Assembly (NCBI GenBank): GCA_005765155.1 | Contig: VCCP01000004.1 | Location: forward strand, 2,232,001 to 2,296,000 | Reading direction: 5' to 3' | Length of the DNA: 64,000 bases | Source: Zelopaecilomyces penicillatus | Taxonomy: Eukaryota; Ascomycota; Sordariomycetes; Hypocreales; Pseudodiploosporaceae | Part shown: positions 59,895-64,000 of the stretch, piece by piece | Layout: each line of letters starts with the position of its first letter | Position numbering within the stretch: position 1 is the stretch's first letter | Position numbers and translations under genes: made by a program | The notes under the pieces: generated by a model | Told to the model about the DNA's origin: nothing | Databases searched by the model: none | Seen by the model: only the letters and a program-made list of their open reading frames with translations

Positions 59895-62830
59895 GAATTA
59901 AGTAGAAAGAGTGCCTGATTGAGCACGGCTATGAAATTAGAGAAATAGAAGGGTGAAAGGGGTGAAAAGAGTAACGAATAATGGAGATGAGCAGCTATTG
60001 AATTACGAATGATTTATCAAAACCCAATAGAGTTCCTCAACTTAAACTGTTTAACCTAGTTGTAGAGAGATATTCTACGTACGGGTTAAACACAATGTCT
60101 TGGGCTAATTTTGTAACAAGTACACAGCCCAGACCTAATTACCCTTTTAGACCATTTTGCGAGCTTTGCGTCAAACAAAAGAGTTGACGACATCAGACCC
60201 TGGTCTGAGCTTATATTCGCCAAGGAGGGGTTCAACCCTAGCCTTGTTGTTAATGTTGATGTTGTATCTACTACATACATATGTAGCAAGGCTGGCACCC
60301 ATGAAGTACAAGGCTTCACATCGGCAGTCGCACAGTAAACATTCTCTCACCCAACAACTGTGACAGTTTACTATGGGTACTCCGTACAAAATGGTAGGAT
60401 CGTAAGCTTGCTTCAGCCCTACAACCGTACGTAGTAGTATGTACTCAATGCCGTACCAAAAAAAGCTTGCAGATCTTCGCCGCGATGAGTGATGCATTTT
60501 CTCGGCCCCCAACCCATACATTCATTCTAAATGCACAAGCGGGAGCGCACACCGCGTGCCTTGCTTCCGAGCGGGGAGAAGTATTAACCGCAGATTGCAT
60601 ACGCACCTATGTTATCTTTGATGGAATTCCACATCTACCATCCCAGATTTGTACCTATCTTAGCTCTCCTTAGAGACCCTGCATGGTCGCGCCATCGCCC
60701 ATTGTGCAGCAGCGCAGCGCAGGTGGTAAAGTATTATGGGTGTGTGTGTGTGTGGGAGATGGTTCTCCGCTCTGGACAAGGTAAGACCTGCGCAGCGATT
60801 TTCATCGTGCCGTTTCGCGGGGAAGCACCAACCCCAACCCCAAGGCTGAGGTGAGGAGGAGGTGGTCGTCGTCGTATTTAGTGTTGACCCAGATCCGTGG
60901 TGTTGGCACCAAATTTGGCACCAAGCGATGCCGTCAAGGCAATTGGCATGTTTCCGATTGGGCATGGTCGACCCAGCTTGGGGGTGGTGGCCATCTTGCC
61001 TCGATAGTGGAATGCTTTGGAGGCTGATTACCTCTGCGAGCCTTGCTATGTTTCTTGCTTTTGCTATGGCTGTTGAGAAAAAAGAAGAAGGAGAAGAGTT
61101 GAGCCCGAGTCCTCCTAGGGGGCGTCTCTGCGTGTGGCGCTGCCCGACATTCTGTGCAACTATGAGTCGCCATTGAGAAACCCAACCCAATTGTATGCTG
61201 TCTTTAGCCACAATTGCAACCAGATGCCAAGGTACGGGGAGTTAGCTTGATGCCTTATATTTTGTCAAGCTTACAGTAGAAGCAGCTTGTCCACTGGCGT
61301 TGTCGGGCGGCTTATACTCGCCCGGCAAGACCACTTGCCCGATCGCCAAGCCAGGATAAGGCCTTTTAGTCGGGTTTCCCAATTGGCTCTGGCAGCATAT
61401 GTGCAGCTTGCAGGCCTGTGTGTGAGTGTGTGTGGTTCGGTGAGCCTTCGTCAAGTAAGATCGAGCTACGTTTGGACACATGTTCCGGATTTAGCAAGGC
61501 CGCCTCTGCGGGCTTCGCTGGGGGGGGCCTCGAACATTGCTAGACAGAGACGGAGGCAGGATGCCCGTCTCGAGACGAGTGAGAACTTGAGATAGCCTCC
61601 ACATCCCACTGTCCACAGCCGTCAGAAATCGTGCTAGTATACTAGCTCCCTAAGCTTTGTTTGCTTTTGTCCGCGCCAAGCTTCACAAGCAATCCCCCCC
61701 CGCCCCTGGCGGATCTCCAGGAGCGATAACTTAACAGCGCATCAGTTTCGTTTCTTTCCAAAGGCCGATCGGCGGTTTCTCTCAGGTCCGGGGAACGATG
61801 CCAAGCTGCCTCTGGGTTAGGATTCGGCTGACGCTTTTCCCTGTTGGTGGAAGGAGTGGGAGCGAGCAGAAGCCAAGCCCGACACACAGACTGCCCTGCC
61901 ATTCGTCGGCGAGCCCATTTGTGCAGACAAAGTGCGGTACGTGCGTGCTAGGGTGAGCAAGCTTGGGTGCCATCTTTACATCCTTGAAGAGATCATCCGT
62001 CTCCCATTCACCACTACTCTGCATCAGCAAGCTTGCGAGGCTAATACTTGTTTCTTCCTTTTTCTTTCCTTATGCAAAAGCCGGGAGTTCCACCGGCGGC
62101 CGAAGGAAAAAAAAAAAAATAACTCCAGACCCACCGCAGAACGTCTCGACTGATGCATCTCGTTCTCTCGACCGCCGGTGGAAGACGCATTGTTTCGCCC
62201 GATCCCACCTACCTTAATGGCCACGCCTATCACGTAAACTCGATGCACCAACTCGGCCCTTTCCGGCCGTAGACCGTATGCATGTAATAAGGGACGGTTA
62301 CCCCCAAACGGAGTTGCTCTTTATCTGCCTGCTACGGCACACGTTCCACGCTCTTTTCTTTCTCTCTCTTGGCTGCGGCCCTGTCAGGCAGACGTGATCT
62401 AGCAAACCCGGTTGACCCACGGCACTTGGCCGGCTTCCTTTCCACTTCTGCCCCAAACGCCCTTGTTGCCAGCCGCGTGGGCCACGGTAGTGCACCGGCT
62501 CTGGGCATTTTTTTTTTATATGGACTTGTGCATAGGCGACCTTTATTGTCGCTGACGAGGAACATCTTTCATTTATTCGCTGTGTATTTTGCACACGCGC
62601 ACGGTATTCGCATCTTGGTGAATGTGCGGATGTAACGTCGATGTCGCGCAAATCGAAACCCAGTCTCGCACGATATTTAAACGCACATGCGCCGCCGCAG
62701 CTTGTCTCGACAGTGCATCTAACACACACACACCCCCATTTGACGAACAGCACTCTCCACCGACTTCTAGAGAGCGAACACCCAAGAGTACGGCGGCCAA
62801 ACTTGGCCCCGCAACGCCAACGGCGCCGTC
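59895..62830. other. 2.9-kb intergenic region before the NmrA-like gene
   Basis: Contains the oxoprolinase 3' UTR, a TACGTAGTA-type palindrome near 60427, a GT-rich tract near 60740 and a pyrimidine-rich stretch close to the next gene. ORFs at 60660-61211 (minus) and 60862-61176 (plus) overlap on opposite strands with no domain. No gene supported. Confidence 0.5.
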
Positions 62831-63952
62831 ATGATGCGGATCGCAGTCGCCGGCGGAAGGGGCTTTGGGTTCCTGCTGGCGACGGAACTGGCACAGGCGA
62901 CAAATGCTTATAACGTTGTCGTACTATCAAGATCTGTTAGACCTCCACGTTTCCGCCTATTAGAGTTTGGGGCTTTTTTGTATTAACACCGTGACGTAGG
63001 CTAGACCCGAGTTCGATCCGTTTGACGTCCAGGTCCATGTTGTAGACTATCACGACGACGGGAGCCTTGGTTATGCGCTGCAAGGTGTCGACATGGTCAT
63101 ATCAACAGTCTCGGGAAACGAGCAACTCAACCTCATCAACGCATCTGGCCGCGGCCGCGTCCGCGTCTTTGTACCATCTGAATTCGAAGGCAGTCTCACG
63201 AAACGGCCATCACGCAACGATCCCTTAGACCGCGGCTCCTCAGAAGCCATCGCCTTATTACGACAGTGGTCATCGCGAATGAAATTCACAGTCTTTTCCT
63301 GCGGTATCTTTATGGAACGATTCCACCCTTACGGCCTAGGCAGCTTCGACATCGGCTACGGCTCAGGTGCCTCTGGTGCTGGCGACTTCCTCGTCGACTT
63401 GACCAACGCTACTGCCGAGTATCCAGAGCGGGACTCCAAAGGACACTCGGTACGCGTTTGCCTCACCTCGGTCTACGACGTTGTTCGCTTTATCATCGCA
63501 GCAATAGACATGGGACCCTCACATTGGCCTCGGGAGTTCACCATGTGTGGGGACAGACTGACTGTACGCGACCTCGTCAGCGCATGCAGCGGCGGCGGAA
63601 GCAGTGAGTTATTTCCCCTCCCAAAAAGTCCCCCGGGTTGTCATCACTTGATGCCCCCCGTTTTTGGGTCTTGTTCCATCCTAGGCATGCAAGGGTTAAC
63701 ATGGGCGCGCTACCAGTGACATTTGCGCGACATATTCGGCAGCACGCTGAAATCCAGGCATATTTGAGTTATTACGCCCAGATGGGCGAGTTCGAAAGAG
63801 TAGCATATTATCAAAGGCTGCTGGCAACAGCCAACGGGCGTTACGATTTTTCGCAAGCAACCTTGAACGAGGCCGTCAACCAGAGCGCGCACGTAGACGT
63901 ACGGCCAGCGTCATTTAGTGCATGGTTAGGGAGCATATGGCAACCGTTATGA
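62831..63952 (+). CDS. NmrA-like / isoflavone-reductase-like NAD(P)-binding protein
   Basis: A 314-residue atypical short-chain dehydrogenase of the NmrA-like/isoflavone reductase group, which acts as an NADPH-dependent reductase or a redox-sensing regulator. Exons: 62831-62935, 63000-63603 and 63717-63952. Seen: an N-terminal Rossmann strand and glycine loop (RIAVAGGRGFGFLLATELA), VDYHDDGSLGYALQGVDMVISTVSG, FVPSEFEG (the family's conserved segment), CGIFMERFHPYG, and a C-terminal ATANGRYDF block. The last intron runs to a CAG at 63716 after the branch sequence GTTAAC. The nearer TAG at 63684 would break the frame, so I reject it. The first intron has a weak GTTAGA donor. The glycine loop is GGRGFG rather than the usual GGTGxxG. 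Specific substrate unknown. Confidence 0.82.
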
Positions 63953-64000
63953 GATGAGGGGTCTGGGGGTTAACTGTAACTGGGGCCCGAGTACCAGTGT
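63953..64000. other. Window edge after the NmrA-like gene
   Basis: Only 48 bp after the stop; nothing to report. Confidence 0.5.

Overview
The window is nuclear DNA of a filamentous ascomycete (Pezizomycotina). The evidence is short GT-AG introns (54 to about 200 nt) with CTAAC/CTGAC-like branch points, intron-split genes of fungal families (Zn2Cys6 factor, Atg5, Inn1/Fic1, MARVEL, SCP2, NmrA-like), and long non-coding stretches full of microsatellites and homopolymers. A Sordariomycete, probably of Hypocreales type, is my best guess from the feel of the proteins; I could not search to confirm it. I rebuilt 14 protein-coding genes. No tRNA, rRNA, CRISPR array or intact transposon was found.

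Left part (1-19,023, gene-rich): 3' end of a nitronate monooxygenase-like gene; a small peroxisomal SCP2 sterol-carrier protein; a LETM1-like mitochondrial inner-membrane protein; a free methionine-(R)-sulfoxide reductase with remarkable splicing (an intron after the ATG, a 5-nt microexon and a GC-AG intron); an Inn1/Fic1-type C2 cytokinesis protein; the 18S pre-rRNA processing factor Utp15; and a 1,740-residue DDX60-like Ski2-type helicase.

Centre (19,024-44,943, gene-poor): a single large Zn2Cys6 transcription factor (24,066-27,931, minus strand) sits between a 5.0-kb 3' flank and a 17-kb upstream stretch in which I find no convincing gene. Both flanks are rich in C/G homopolymers (up to 23 nt), dinucleotide repeats, direct repeats and short palindromes.

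Right part (44,944-64,000): a probable Pol I UAF subunit Rrn10 homologue, divergent from a CSA/ERCC8-type WD40 repair protein; Atg5; a repetitive, disordered Gly/His/Thr-rich protein with 195-bp internal tandem repeats; a four-TM MARVEL protein; a fused 5-oxoprolinase; and an NmrA-like oxidoreductase at the right edge.

Functionally this is mostly housekeeping: ribosome production (Utp15, Rrn10-like), repair, autophagy, cytokinesis, redox repair (fRMsr) and the glutathione cycle (5-oxoprolinase). There is no biosynthetic cluster. The most unusual items are the microexon gene, the isolated transcription factor with its 17-kb upstream non-coding territory, and the repeat-built disordered protein.
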